A stretch of 59,182 nt of DNA from Clostridiales bacterium (GTDB lineage: Bacteria > Bacillota > Clostridia > Oscillospirales > CAG-272), in assembly GCA_012514145.1 (NCBI GenBank), contig JAAZAV010000069.1:1-59182 (forward strand). The letters run 5' to 3'. The notes beneath the pieces were generated by a model. It had not been told where the DNA came from and made no database searches. It was given only the letters and a program-made list of their open reading frames with translations. The first letter of the stretch is position 1. Each line of letters begins with the position of its first letter. Made by a program: the position numbers and the translations under genes. Positions 32,852 through 42,257 of the stretch are shown one piece after another.

Positions 32852-34786
32852 TTATCCGAGTATCAGCACAGCCGGTTCAAGGGGCTGTATTTCGGTGTCG
32901 ACACAGATTCCGTCGGAAGTATATTCAAATGGCAGATCGGAAAGACAGCCGTCGAATCCCATAGCCCTTACGCGTCTTATTGTGCGCCCGTTCCCGATGA
33001 AAAGAGGCAGGCAGTCCAGCGGATCGCCGCCTATGTTTGTCACAGCTACAAACAGCTCTCCGGACGGCATGTGGGCGGCGCGCAGGTATATTTCAGCGTC
33101 CTCGGTGTAGCAGACGGGCAGGTTCCCGCCGGTGTCAAGGATGCTCATAAGCTGCTTCTTGCGCGACTCGTTGAGGAAGCCGAAGGCGGTGACAATGTTG
33201 TACGGCATGTTGGGATTGCCGCTGAAAACCACCGTCTCGCCGCCAAGGGCATGACGGAAGCCTGTGACCCCGGGCGCCAGAGGAATCTCCTCCTTTGCGC
33301 CGCGGAGGTGGAAGATTTTCGAGTATTCGATAACCCCCTCGGCGTTCGGAGTAAGACGCTGAGTTTCATGGAGCGCAGAGGATTTCTGTCCGGTTGCATA
33401 TATGCGCTCAAAGCTGGGGTTGAGACCCTCCCAGGGCGTCACGTCAACGCCGGTGCAGGCGCCGAAGCCCCGCTCGTTGAGTATTTTTGCGGCCCCGGCG
33501 GATAGGAAAAGCTGTCCGCCCAGCGCCGCCCGGATTGCTTCGCGGTCCAGCAGGCGAGCCGCGGCATCGTCGAGGAAGGTCGCGTTCTTCGCCTCGCGGC
33601 CGTAGTAGAAGGGTATGCCGAAGCGTTCAAGCACATTGGCGCCCCAGCTGTCCGAGCTTCCCTCGCGGTAAATCGCCGGAACGGCGGGGAACACCGGGAT
33701 GCGGCACCCCAGCCATTGAAGCGTCGGCACGATTTCGGTGAGCTTCTCATAAAACCCGCTGTAACGCGCCAGAATTCTGCGATACGCCCTGCCGCTTGCA
33801 GGCTCATAGGAGGCGAGGCGGGTTATCCAGTGCTTCGCGCCCTGTACGCCCTCAAAAATCGTCAGCGTGAAATGGGTGTGCAGCGACCGGGCGCTTGTGG
33901 AATACCGGTTCTGCGGACAGGTGTCGGTCTCGGCAAGCACCGCTTCGACGCCGCCTTCTTTAAGAACGGCATACTGCTGGGCGGCGCGCTGGGAAACACG
34001 GCTGAAATAGCGGGAACCGGGGGCGGTGTAGTGGCCGTTATTGAGCCGCACGGTGACAGGATTGCCCTCGCCGGCAAGAATTTTTGCTATTTCGGCGGCA
34101 TGCTCGGTGGTGGCGCCAACACAGCAGAAGCTGCCGGGGAGCCGGGGATTTATCCGGTCGATACCCTCGCGCATGACTTTGGCAGCGCCGATAAGCGCTT
34201 CCTTCTGAGTTTCGAGGTAAAGCGAATAATAGCGTTCGCCCTCCTCACCGCCCGAATTTATGAGGTCATTCATCGCCTGACGGTCGCAGTCTTTTCCGGC
34301 AAGGGCGGAGAAAGCCTTCTGATGCAGCTCGCAGGCGCAGCCGCCGTCCCGGCCGCCGATGAGCCGGAAATCGTCGTCGACCATTATGACATCGGGTTCA
34401 AGCCCCGCCGCCGTCTCGAACTGATTGCGGATATAGCTGCGGAAGGCCTCGTCGTAGGGACAGATGATCTCGCGCCGCGAACCGGAATTCAGCGTGACAA
34501 GATGCGTGAAGTCGGAGGGATGATCCAGCACCCAGCCGTGCCCGATGGTGCACTGCACCAGGATGCCGCAGGGCAGACCCAGCTCGCGCAGACGGTCGCG
34601 GAAAAGTATGAACTGAGGCGCTAGGATAGCGGCTTTGTCGAAGCAGGGATTCCCTTCGGGCACCAGCTTGAACATGAACAGCGGACAGGTTATGACGCCG
34701 TCGGCAATCATTGAGCGGATGTCCTGACAAATCTCCTCAAGATGGTCGGTGTTGAGCGGCATTATCGAATAGAGCTGCTGTTTCAT
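32852..34786 (-). CDS. putative TIM-barrel glycoside hydrolase, family unassigned
   Basis: A 644-residue protein without signal peptide. Residues about 50-350 look like a (beta/alpha)8 barrel of the clan-A glycosidase type: CGILVQCTIGHGW, PDVIMVDDDFRL (acid pair near 137-139), GGVEAVLAETDTC (possible nucleophile or acid) and HFTLTIFEGVQGAKHW. A later flavodoxin-like and a beta-sandwich part follow, as in GH42-like enzymes. Catalytic residues cannot be fixed by eye. AAAGGAG precedes the ATG. It is the last gene of the unit with the serine hydrolase (44 bp gap) and lipoprotein copy 4. Confidence 0.6.
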   Translation of the reverse strand: MKQQLYSIMPLNTDHLEEICQDIRSMIADGVITCPLFMFKLVPEGNPCFDKAAILAPQFILFRDRLRELGLPCGILVQCTIGHGWVLDHPSDFTHLVTLNSGSRREIICPYDEAFRSYIRNQFETAAGLEPDVIMVDDDFRLIGGRDGGCACELHQKAFSALAGKDCDRQAMNDLINSGGEEGERYYSLYLETQKEALIGAAKVMREGIDRINPRLPGSFCCVGATTEHAAEIAKILAGEGNPVTVRLNNGHYTAPGSRYFSRVSQRAAQQYAVLKEGGVEAVLAETDTCPQNRYSTSARSLHTHFTLTIFEGVQGAKHWITRLASYEPASGRAYRRILARYSGFYEKLTEIVPTLQWLGCRIPVFPAVPAIYREGSSDSWGANVLERFGIPFYYGREAKNATFLDDAAARLLDREAIRAALGGQLFLSAGAAKILNERGFGACTGVDVTPWEGLNPSFERIYATGQKSSALHETQRLTPNAEGVIEYSKIFHLRGAKEEIPLAPGVTGFRHALGGETVVFSGNPNMPYNIVTAFGFLNESRKKQLMSILDTGGNLPVCYTEDAEIYLRAAHMPSGELFVAVTNIGGDPLDCLPLFIGNGRTIRRVRAMGFDGCLSDLPFEYTSDGICVDTEIQPLEPAVLILG

Positions 34787-34830
34787 ATGAAGGCTCCTTT
34801 CGCGAAAAAACGATGAATATCAACAGAAGT

Positions 34831-35961
34831 TTACAGCCGGTCGGTCTCAGCCAGCAGTATATTGTGGAATATGCGGCGGGCGCGGAAGAATGGCGCCCGG
34901 TTGTCCCGACCGTAGTGAACCGAGTTTGTGAGCAGAACGGCATAGATGCCGGTGCGCCCGTCCACATAGACCGAGGTACCGGTGTAGCCGTTATGACCGT
35001 AGGAGTCGGGGCTCATCAGTTCGCCTGATGCCGACAGCATGCCGCCGTGGAGAGCGAAACCCAGACCCCGCGCCTCGCTCAGCCCTTGTGTATGGTTGCG
35101 CACAGCCGTTTCAAAGGTATGGCTGCCGAGATACACTTTCCCTTTCGAAACTCCGCGGCAGGAGAGCATTGAGGCAAAAGAGATTACGTCGCTCAGGCTG
35201 CAGAACACGCCCGCGTTGCCGGACACGCCGCCCAGGAAGTGGGCGTTTTCGTCGTGGACATGCCCCCGGACATAGCGGTTTTCGTGGGGCGAATACTCGG
35301 TGGACGCCACATTGTCGCTTTCGGGGCGGTAGCAGGCGGTTTTCATGCCCAGCGGCTCGAAAACATACTCCCGCGCCAGCTCGTCAAGCCCCCGCCCGGC
35401 GATGCGCTCCAGCACCTTCTGAAGCAGGATGTAACCCATGCAGCTGTAATTCACATCTTCTCCAAGACCGCAGACCGGTACGCTTCCCGCGATTGCCGAA
35501 AGGGCTTCATCGGGGGAAGAGCAGACGCGGTACAGCGGTATGTGTGGGGTAACACCCGAGGTGTGGGTCATAAGGTGGTGTATCTCGGCATTCCGGAAGC
35601 TGCCGGCGTCGATGAAACGCCACAGCGAATCGTAAAGCGAGAACTTTCCCTCCTCCATGAGTCGCAGCGCGACCATGGTAGTGGATATCAGCTTTGTCAC
35701 CGATGCCATGTCATAAAGGGTGTCGGGGTTCACCGGCTGCGGGTCGGGATGATAAAGCACATCGCCGTCATAGTCCCGGCGGTTTCCGGCGCAGAAGGCG
35801 AAATACACCTCATCGCCCCGTCCCGCCGCTGCCGATACGCAGCTATACTGTCTTCCCAAACCTTTTATCAGGTGAGCTATGGTTTTCTCGAAGGCGTCGG
35901 TTCGGCTGCCGCCGATAATGGTCGGCTCGAGACCGGCGCAGAGCACTGCGGGATGCTCCAT
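34831..35961 (-). CDS. serine hydrolase, beta-lactamase class C-like
   Basis: A 376-residue penicillin-binding-protein-like hydrolase. The nucleophile motif SVTK (Ser87, Lys90) is intact and a late HNGYTGT stands for the KTG-type motif. The second motif, usually YxN, reads YSC (Tyr172, Cys174), a loss of the asparagine. No signal peptide, so it is more likely an esterase or peptidase of the cytoplasm than a wall enzyme. AAAGGAG precedes the ATG. It sits between lipoprotein copy 4 and the TIM-barrel gene, and may remove an acyl group from the imported glycan. Confidence 0.83.
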   Translation of the reverse strand: MEHPAVLCAGLEPTIIGGSRTDAFEKTIAHLIKGLGRQYSCVSAAAGRGDEVYFAFCAGNRRDYDGDVLYHPDPQPVNPDTLYDMASVTKLISTTMVALRLMEEGKFSLYDSLWRFIDAGSFRNAEIHHLMTHTSGVTPHIPLYRVCSSPDEALSAIAGSVPVCGLGEDVNYSCMGYILLQKVLERIAGRGLDELAREYVFEPLGMKTACYRPESDNVASTEYSPHENRYVRGHVHDENAHFLGGVSGNAGVFCSLSDVISFASMLSCRGVSKGKVYLGSHTFETAVRNHTQGLSEARGLGFALHGGMLSASGELMSPDSYGHNGYTGTSVYVDGRTGIYAVLLTNSVHYGRDNRAPFFRARRIFHNILLAETDRL

Positions 35962-36000
35962 GGTGTGCTCCTTTCGGTTATATATAAATGTATATTAACC

Positions 36001-37488
36001 TTATTTCACGGTGGTCAGATTCTCGATAATCTTCTGCAGGGAGGCTTCCCAGGAATCGCGCTTGGAGGCTACCTGAGAGGCATAGTTGTTGGTGCCGCTC
36101 CAGATTGTATTGCCGATTACACCGTTAGAGAAGCCGCTGAAAGAATCCATAAAGAGCTTGCCGAAGTCGAAAATCACGTTGCGGCGCATCATGTCAAATA
36201 TCTCGGCCTGCTCACTGCCCTCGGAGTAGTTGTATTTCACCTTGTATACAATTTCAAAGACGGTCGGTGAAACCAGGCGGTGAGCCTCGGAGGAGAGACA
36301 TTCGGCGAGCGCGGAGGCGCGATCCATTGACGCTACTACCAGCGGTATGCCGAAGAGGGTGACCGCGTTGGTGACCGACGCGTGATATTCATCCTCGGTT
36401 TCGTCGGGCTTGGGCTGTGGGATAAAACCGTAGGTAATCTGGGAGTCGCGGAGACTCGCCTCGGTGACATGACCGAGAGGATATATGTAGAATAGGCTCC
36501 GTCCGGTGTCGAAGATGGTGGGGTCGTCGCCCTTGGGGTTCTTGAAGGCGGCGGGGTCGCCGAAGACGCCGAGATACTTCTCGAGAATCATCATGGTGCG
36601 CTCCGAGAAGATGTCATCGCAGAGCTGCGGCACGCCGTCGCTGTCAAGGCTGACGAAGTGTGAACCTGTGCCGTAGTAGAGGGTCTGAATCTGGTCGTTG
36701 GCTATCATAACGCCGTATTGATCGCCCTGACCCGCGCTGCCGTCGCCGTCCAGGTCGGCGTAGAGACCGTCAATCATCTCGTGCAGCTTGTCTATGGTCC
36801 AATCGCCGTCAAGCACCAGCGTATAGGGATCCTCAAGACCGAAGTCGTTTATCATGCCGCGGTTGAAGAACACGCCCGACATGCGCGACATTGAGTTATA
36901 GGATATATCGCCGGCGAAGAAGTAGTTGAACCCCTCGCCAAGCTGACCGGCTGTTATCGCCGACTCAACGTACCAGGGCTTGCTCAGATCCATGAATGTG
37001 GCGTCGTTCAGATTGGAAAGATGACCGTCAACGGCGCAGGAGGCGACCCGGGCGCCGTAACATGCCACCAAGTCGTACACCACATCGCCCGCCACATTCT
37101 GAGCCACCATGGCGTTCTTCAGGTCGGCGCCGTAGGCGGCGGAATTGCGGGGCTTCATGTCCCACACAAGGTCAATATTCAGCCGCTCCTCAACCTTGAG
37201 ATTGCGCTCGTATATGGCAGTCTCGAGAATTTCGCCCGTGTCCTCCTCGACGAAGAACTCCGCCGGGTCCCAGCTCTCCCAGCAGAAAGCCTTCACCTCG
37301 GCGCCGCTGAAGTCAAGTTCGGGCAGGTCGTCCTTCATAAAGAGAGTGGTCTCTGCGGTCTCGGAAACCGCAGCCGCCGCCGTAGCTGTGGCAACCGCAG
37401 TGATTTCATCCCCCGAACCGCAGGATATAAGAGTCAAAGCGGTCATCAACACCGCTGTCAGCATACAGATAATTCTTTTAGCTTTCAT
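36001..37488 (-). CDS. solute-binding lipoprotein, orphan family (copy 4)
   Basis: A 495-residue member of the family at 2370. The signal peptide ends in LTLISC-GSGD, then comes an Ala/Thr-rich linker. The signature is KDDLPELDFSGAEVKAF, then TGEILETAIYERN with VEERLN. AGAGGT precedes the ATG. No ABC permease is present. It leads an operon with a serine hydrolase and a TIM-barrel protein and has a TTGACA promoter. Confidence 0.8.
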   Translation of the reverse strand: MKAKRIICMLTAVLMTALTLISCGSGDEITAVATATAAAAVSETAETTLFMKDDLPELDFSGAEVKAFCWESWDPAEFFVEEDTGEILETAIYERNLKVEERLNIDLVWDMKPRNSAAYGADLKNAMVAQNVAGDVVYDLVACYGARVASCAVDGHLSNLNDATFMDLSKPWYVESAITAGQLGEGFNYFFAGDISYNSMSRMSGVFFNRGMINDFGLEDPYTLVLDGDWTIDKLHEMIDGLYADLDGDGSAGQGDQYGVMIANDQIQTLYYGTGSHFVSLDSDGVPQLCDDIFSERTMMILEKYLGVFGDPAAFKNPKGDDPTIFDTGRSLFYIYPLGHVTEASLRDSQITYGFIPQPKPDETEDEYHASVTNAVTLFGIPLVVASMDRASALAECLSSEAHRLVSPTVFEIVYKVKYNYSEGSEQAEIFDMMRRNVIFDFGKLFMDSFSGFSNGVIGNTIWSGTNNYASQVASKRDSWEASLQKIIENLTTVK

Positions 37489-37544
37489 TTAAGTACCTCT
37501 GTTTGAAACTTCGGCAATTCCGCACCGGGATGCCGTCACCAATA

Positions 37545-37574
37545 ATCTTATCATAATAAAGTCCCCTCTGTCAA
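37545..37574 (-). promoter_or_regulatory. promoter of lipoprotein copy 4
   Basis: On the minus strand TTGACA (37574-37569) and TAAGAT (37550-37545) are 18 bp apart, 57 bp before the start. Confidence 0.65.
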
Positions 37575-37596
37575 TCGGGTTTGCTTAACTTTCACG

Positions 37597-37642
37597 CAAA
37601 ATTGAGCCGCAGGTGACATGTGCCGCCCGCGGCTCAATTTAT
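37597..37642 (-). terminator. terminator after the long DUF6259-like gene
   Basis: A 12-bp stem (AAATTGAGCCGC at 37599-37610 with 37629-37640) is followed on the minus strand by a short T-run. It separates the two minus-strand operons. Confidence 0.65.
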
Positions 37643-37672
37643 TCGATTTATTCGATTAATTTTATTATCCGC

Positions 37673-40549
37673 TTATCCGAAGCAGACCGCCGACATGCCG
37701 CCTATTTTGAGAGTCACATATCCCTCGCCCCGGCAAAGCTCGGCTGCTTCGCCGTAAACGGTCAGACCTTCGGGCAGAGGATATTCATCGGGATCGAAGC
37801 GAAGGGTGACCTCGGCTTCATGCTCCGAGGCGTTGGCGGCGGTGACAATTACATTGCCGTCAGCCCCGCGCCATGCCGACGCCACTGCCAGCGAGACGGT
37901 CTGCATATTCTCGCGTCCCATGGAGCTGTCGGAGGTGTAGTCCTCGCCGCCCTCGACCGCGGGCGGACGCAGCATCTCGCCGCTGATGTAATACTCGCGG
38001 GTGTCCCATCTCAGCCGGCACATGCGGACCAGAAAGTCGCTCTTGCGCTCGTCGTCAACCACGTCGGCGTTTGTCCAGCCGATCTGCTGGCCGAACATGA
38101 CAGCCTGGGCGGTGTGGAAGCGGAAGTATACGGCGTCGGGCTTCTTGTAGCCGTTGGTATTGCGGCCGAGCATGGCTATCCGTCCGGCGTAGACCCGGGG
38201 GAAGAAGGGCACAAGATCGGGTGTGACCCATGACCAGGTGAGGAAACCGTCGAACATATCGGAGTAGCAGTCGGCGTTGCACTCGGTGGTGAAGCCCTTG
38301 CCCTCGGGGGCGATGCGCCGCAGCTCGTCCATCATGCCCCGGTAGGCTCTCGGCCACCATCTGCCGTTGCCCGGGGTGTGATTGTGGTTTTCGTCGCAGC
38401 AGAGATTCATGCGCGCCGCCGCGATCTGGTCGACATACACCGCGTCCATATCGTATTCATCAAACAGCCGCCGAACCGTGTCGGCCATTACGCTCCGCCA
38501 TTCGGGACAGGTGGGGCAGATGGCAGCCAGCACGCAGAGCTTGCCGTCCGGCTCGTGGGAGGCGTAGGTCTCGGTGAACATACTGCCGTTGAAGCGCTTG
38601 GTTGCGCCGGCTTTGAACATGCGGTCAAAGCGCACCGTCTCCCCGGCGGCGTCCCGGCAGTTGCGGGTGTCGGCTATTCGGCCGTTGATGTAGGGCATGA
38701 CGTGCACGCCGTGTCGGTGAAGTTCTTTGACACCCTCTGCAAGCCCCTCCTTAACCGGGAAATACCATGGGTAGTCGTTGTTGAAGGGTATGAAATGCCA
38801 GTTGTAGAGATGGTAGCCAATAGGCAGACCTAATTTGTCTGCAAGCCGGGCGGGGGCAGTCACCCAGTTGTCACGGGGCTGGGGTTTGGGAGGACGGACG
38901 CTGACGGGTATGGGGTCGGCATCGGGATTGTCGTTCGGCATCCAGTCCATGACATACATTGGTACCTCCCGCATCCAGGCGGGGGAATCGGAGCGTCCGG
39001 TGGGGCGGACCCATTCGGCGTGGTTCAGTACATAGTCACGATATATGTCCGCCATGCCGTACCAGCCGCCATCGACAGCCTGCTGTACAAGCACACCGTT
39101 GAGAGCGAAGCTGTTGGCGCCCCTGCCCAGGTTCTCCGCCGGGTAGGAGAAGGCAAATACTCCTTCCCCCGATTCGAACAGCGCGGCGGTCAGGGCTACC
39201 ATGGCGGCCGCCGGGGCATGTATCCCCGCGTAGATACCCGGGGTGCCGGGTTTGTCCTCGGAGTATATGCCGAACACCGGGAAGGTGCCGTTGAAGCCGC
39301 TGGGATAGCTGCCGTACCACTTCATCTGCCGCTTGTAGGCGTCGCGCACCAGAGTACCAGATTCGGCGGGCAGCAGCAGGGCGGGAGAGAAATTTTCACC
39401 TCCGCTGAAGCCGATGTCGGGATATGACACTTCAAAAACAGACCAGTCGGGGTCGTCGTTTGATATCCGTGTGCGCCATTCAATGCGGTCAGGTTCGACT
39501 GCCCGCGCCTCCACCGTCAGCGACAGGCGTATGCCGTTGTGAGGTTTTGCAAGTGTGACGGTCAGTTCCGAACAGGTTTTAAGTACACGCACATCGCCCC
39601 AGCCCCGCCGTGATGAGAGGACACACAGTTCGCCCGTATCACGCTTTCGCAGGGTTATCCGGCTCAGTTCGCAGCGGCAGCCCTTTCCGGCGGGCGAAAA
39701 GCCGTCAAGGGAGGTGGGGGCAAGCAGCACGCCGTCGCCCAAATAGTATACCGCCGCCGTCAGACGCCCGCTTGTAAGAGCGGCGGCTTTTCCGTAAGAG
39801 CCGTCAAAGTCGGCGCCGTAAATCAGCGGCTGATCGGGCAGACAGAGCGGAGCCGCCTCGGGCAGGGAAGGCTCACCCACGCCAAAGGATAACAGGGCGG
39901 TGAAGGGATGTGCCTCGTCGAATTGCGACAGGTCGGTATTTGCCGCGTCTCCGCCGGCGGCGCCCAGCCGGTAGGAGGGGGCGTCTCCGTCAGCCGCCGG
40001 AATCATCCGCGCCCGTCCGCAGCCCGACAGCATGGCATACATGCCGTCAGCCTCGCCGCCTTCGAAACACATTGCGGCGCCCAGGTCAAAGCGCAGATTA
40101 TGTCCCATTTCGGCGGGAGTTATGGAATATTCGGGTCCGAAACCGCGCATAGCCGCGGGTACGGCACCTTCAGGGGCAAGAGTGAGGAAATTGATGTTCC
40201 CCACGCGAGGCTCACGGCTGCCGATATATGCCGAAATGCGCAGAGCGTTCTCCCCCGCCTTCTCCACACGGTAGTGGAGCATGAGAGCGGGGAGCGGTGC
40301 GCCGCCGCTGTCAGATGGATTGAAATGCAGAGTGACGGCGTTTTCCTCCTCCTCGGCGGATATGCGCCCCGAGGGAAGGGCTGCGCTTGCCGTGACGCCG
40401 AGGGCGATACAGGGACTGATTGAAAGAGCGCCCCAGCCCCGGAGCGTAAGCGAACGCCCCGCGCCGTCCGAAACAACAAAGCGGAACTGCTCATCCACCG
40501 AGAAGGTACAGACCAGACCCGAAGCAAATTCAAAGCGTTTTTCGTTCAT
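37673..40549 (-). CDS. DUF6259-like putative glycoside hydrolase (long form)
   Basis: A 958-residue paralogue of the 654-residue protein at 17868, with about 300 further residues at the N-terminus that look like an additional beta-sandwich. The shared core reads GYHLYNWHFIPFNNDYPWYF, HVMPYINGRIADTR, VYVDQIAAAR (Asp707) and CCDENHNH before GRWWPRAY, then TTECNAD with the second acid. The cysteine/histidine cluster is kept in both, so a structural metal is plausible. No signal peptide. GAGGT precedes the ATG. It is the last gene of an operon with the M50, transglutaminase and GH110-like genes. Confidence 0.74.
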   Translation of the reverse strand: MNEKRFEFASGLVCTFSVDEQFRFVVSDGAGRSLTLRGWGALSISPCIALGVTASAALPSGRISAEEEENAVTLHFNPSDSGGAPLPALMLHYRVEKAGENALRISAYIGSREPRVGNINFLTLAPEGAVPAAMRGFGPEYSITPAEMGHNLRFDLGAAMCFEGGEADGMYAMLSGCGRARMIPAADGDAPSYRLGAAGGDAANTDLSQFDEAHPFTALLSFGVGEPSLPEAAPLCLPDQPLIYGADFDGSYGKAAALTSGRLTAAVYYLGDGVLLAPTSLDGFSPAGKGCRCELSRITLRKRDTGELCVLSSRRGWGDVRVLKTCSELTVTLAKPHNGIRLSLTVEARAVEPDRIEWRTRISNDDPDWSVFEVSYPDIGFSGGENFSPALLLPAESGTLVRDAYKRQMKWYGSYPSGFNGTFPVFGIYSEDKPGTPGIYAGIHAPAAAMVALTAALFESGEGVFAFSYPAENLGRGANSFALNGVLVQQAVDGGWYGMADIYRDYVLNHAEWVRPTGRSDSPAWMREVPMYVMDWMPNDNPDADPIPVSVRPPKPQPRDNWVTAPARLADKLGLPIGYHLYNWHFIPFNNDYPWYFPVKEGLAEGVKELHRHGVHVMPYINGRIADTRNCRDAAGETVRFDRMFKAGATKRFNGSMFTETYASHEPDGKLCVLAAICPTCPEWRSVMADTVRRLFDEYDMDAVYVDQIAAARMNLCCDENHNHTPGNGRWWPRAYRGMMDELRRIAPEGKGFTTECNADCYSDMFDGFLTWSWVTPDLVPFFPRVYAGRIAMLGRNTNGYKKPDAVYFRFHTAQAVMFGQQIGWTNADVVDDERKSDFLVRMCRLRWDTREYYISGEMLRPPAVEGGEDYTSDSSMGRENMQTVSLAVASAWRGADGNVIVTAANASEHEAEVTLRFDPDEYPLPEGLTVYGEAAELCRGEGYVTLKIGGMSAVCFG

Positions 40550-40618
40550 GTTCCTACCTCATATAATTAATTGTATATAAATGCTTGCCAAAAATCATAT
40601 ATGCGTATCATCGCAAAA

Positions 40619-42238
40619 CTATGAAATACAAACATCGGCACAGCGGGTGAGCGAGAGCAGCTCATCAAGACTCACGCCATTGATGCGGTTGCCGCGGTAT
40701 TTGAATCCCCTGACATCGGAAAGCGATATGACCCCGCCCCGGGATGAACAAACATCGTTGCCGATGAAGCGAATGTTTTCGTGATAATAGGGCGCCGCTT
40801 CGGTGGGAGTGAAGCCGCAGGCGGTGGAAATGACACTGCCGCAGTCGCGGAATCTGCAGCCGCGTATAGTTACGTCCTTCACGGGGCCGTTCTCGTACCA
40901 GTAGTTCATGTCGCCCGAGAAGAGCACCGCGAAGCTGCTTGTCTCAAAGTCGCAGTCCTCGATAAGCACGCGCTTCCCGCTCGAAATGCGGAAGCCGCCG
41001 CTGCATTTCATACGGCAGTTCCGGACCTCGATTTCGGGCATGCGGCGGTTCTCGATGATGTCTCCCGGCTGAGGGAGCGTATTTAACCCGTCCCGGAAGG
41101 TCACCGCAATGTCAACATGCCCTTTGTCGTCGGTGTATTCCGCGCTTTCGACAATTCCGCTGCAGCGCAGTTCCTGGGTGCTGCCCCGATAGATATAAGC
41201 CTCGTCGCCGGGGGCGAGAAATTCCATGCGCAGCAGACCGGCGCAGCGGTTCTGAGCCATGACTCTCCGCCCGTCACTGTCCGAGCCGGTGACCACAAGG
41301 TAGTTGCCGTGGATGTTTATAGCGTCGTCCAGCATGCTCTCGAAGCGGCAGTTTTCAATCTTCATCAGTCCGGTGCAGTGGTAGCAGTGGAAGCTGTCGG
41401 CGTTGATGCTGATTATTCGATCGGGTGTTGACTCGTCCATATACATGCTGTAATCGTCAAGGCTGATGTTATGGCACATGCCGGCGGTTATTCCCATGGC
41501 TCCGATATGCATGAGCCGCACATTGCGGATAGAAGTGTCGGCGCAGTGCTCCAGCAGGAAGCCGGTTTTGCGCCGATCCTCATGGGTCATGGCTAAAATC
41601 TCGCCCGCTCTCGGCACAAAGAAGTCGGGGAGCCCCGATATGCGCACCCTCCGCCCGCCCAGGTCTTCGGCATACAGGTGATGGATGGGCAGAGGGGGAT
41701 TGGGGCGCGGAAATATTTCTCCGCCGATAAGTCCCAGTATTACGCCGCTGTGACGGGAGGGTTTGCCGGTCTCGGCGTCCATACAGCGCAGCAGCATGTC
41801 GCCGGTTATGAGCCGATGCTCCCAGGTGTCCGACAGGGCTATGAAATCCCGCCCCTCGATGCGGTAGCGGAAAAGTTCGGGGATCTCGATATCCACGCTT
41901 CCCGCCTCGTATCCGACGACAGTGCCCTGAGTATAAAACGGGCGGTCGTAGTCGATGGAGAAGTTCGAGAGGGTAACATTCTCGCAGCCGTATAGGGCAA
42001 AAGGCATAATCCTGCCGTGGAAGAGCAGTTTCGCGCTGCCAAGGTCAATGGTTACGTTTTTCAGCCCCCGCAGCACGAATGCCGCTCTCAGCGGAATGTT
42101 GCCCGAATTGAGGAAGGTCCACCAGCAGGGAATCTCCTCAAAACTGTCGGAGGGGTATATATCGTAAACGGCACGGTCGGCGCGGTATACGGTATCGCTC
42201 TCGAAAATCGTGCCGACGGCAAAGATTTTTTCATTCAT
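40619..42238 (-). CDS. GH110-like right-handed beta-helix protein
   Basis: A 539-residue parallel beta-helix protein, seen as rungs such as GLKNVTIDLGSAKLLFHGR, CENVTLSNFSIDYD and IRNVRLMHIGAMG. NADSFHCYHCTGLMKIENCR and SMLDDAINIHGNYLVV (Asp281, Asp304, Asp305) are close to GH110 alpha-1,3-galactosidases, which remove terminal galactose (for example from blood group B and linear B structures). No signal peptide, unlike many GH110 enzymes, so it would act on imported oligosaccharide. AAAGGAG lies about 12 nt before the ATG. It sits between the DUF6259-like and transglutaminase genes. Confidence 0.82.
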   Translation of the reverse strand: MNEKIFAVGTIFESDTVYRADRAVYDIYPSDSFEEIPCWWTFLNSGNIPLRAAFVLRGLKNVTIDLGSAKLLFHGRIMPFALYGCENVTLSNFSIDYDRPFYTQGTVVGYEAGSVDIEIPELFRYRIEGRDFIALSDTWEHRLITGDMLLRCMDAETGKPSRHSGVILGLIGGEIFPRPNPPLPIHHLYAEDLGGRRVRISGLPDFFVPRAGEILAMTHEDRRKTGFLLEHCADTSIRNVRLMHIGAMGITAGMCHNISLDDYSMYMDESTPDRIISINADSFHCYHCTGLMKIENCRFESMLDDAINIHGNYLVVTGSDSDGRRVMAQNRCAGLLRMEFLAPGDEAYIYRGSTQELRCSGIVESAEYTDDKGHVDIAVTFRDGLNTLPQPGDIIENRRMPEIEVRNCRMKCSGGFRISSGKRVLIEDCDFETSSFAVLFSGDMNYWYENGPVKDVTIRGCRFRDCGSVISTACGFTPTEAAPYYHENIRFIGNDVCSSRGGVISLSDVRGFKYRGNRINGVSLDELLSLTRCADVCIS

Positions 42239-42257
42239 TTCACGGACTTCACTCCTT

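Noticed and set aside
33716..34624. 302-codon plus-strand frame
   Set aside because: Antisense to the TIM-barrel gene; no recognisable features.
35239..36270. 343-codon plus-strand frame
   Set aside because: Antisense to the serine hydrolase and lipoprotein copy 4, without a start signal.
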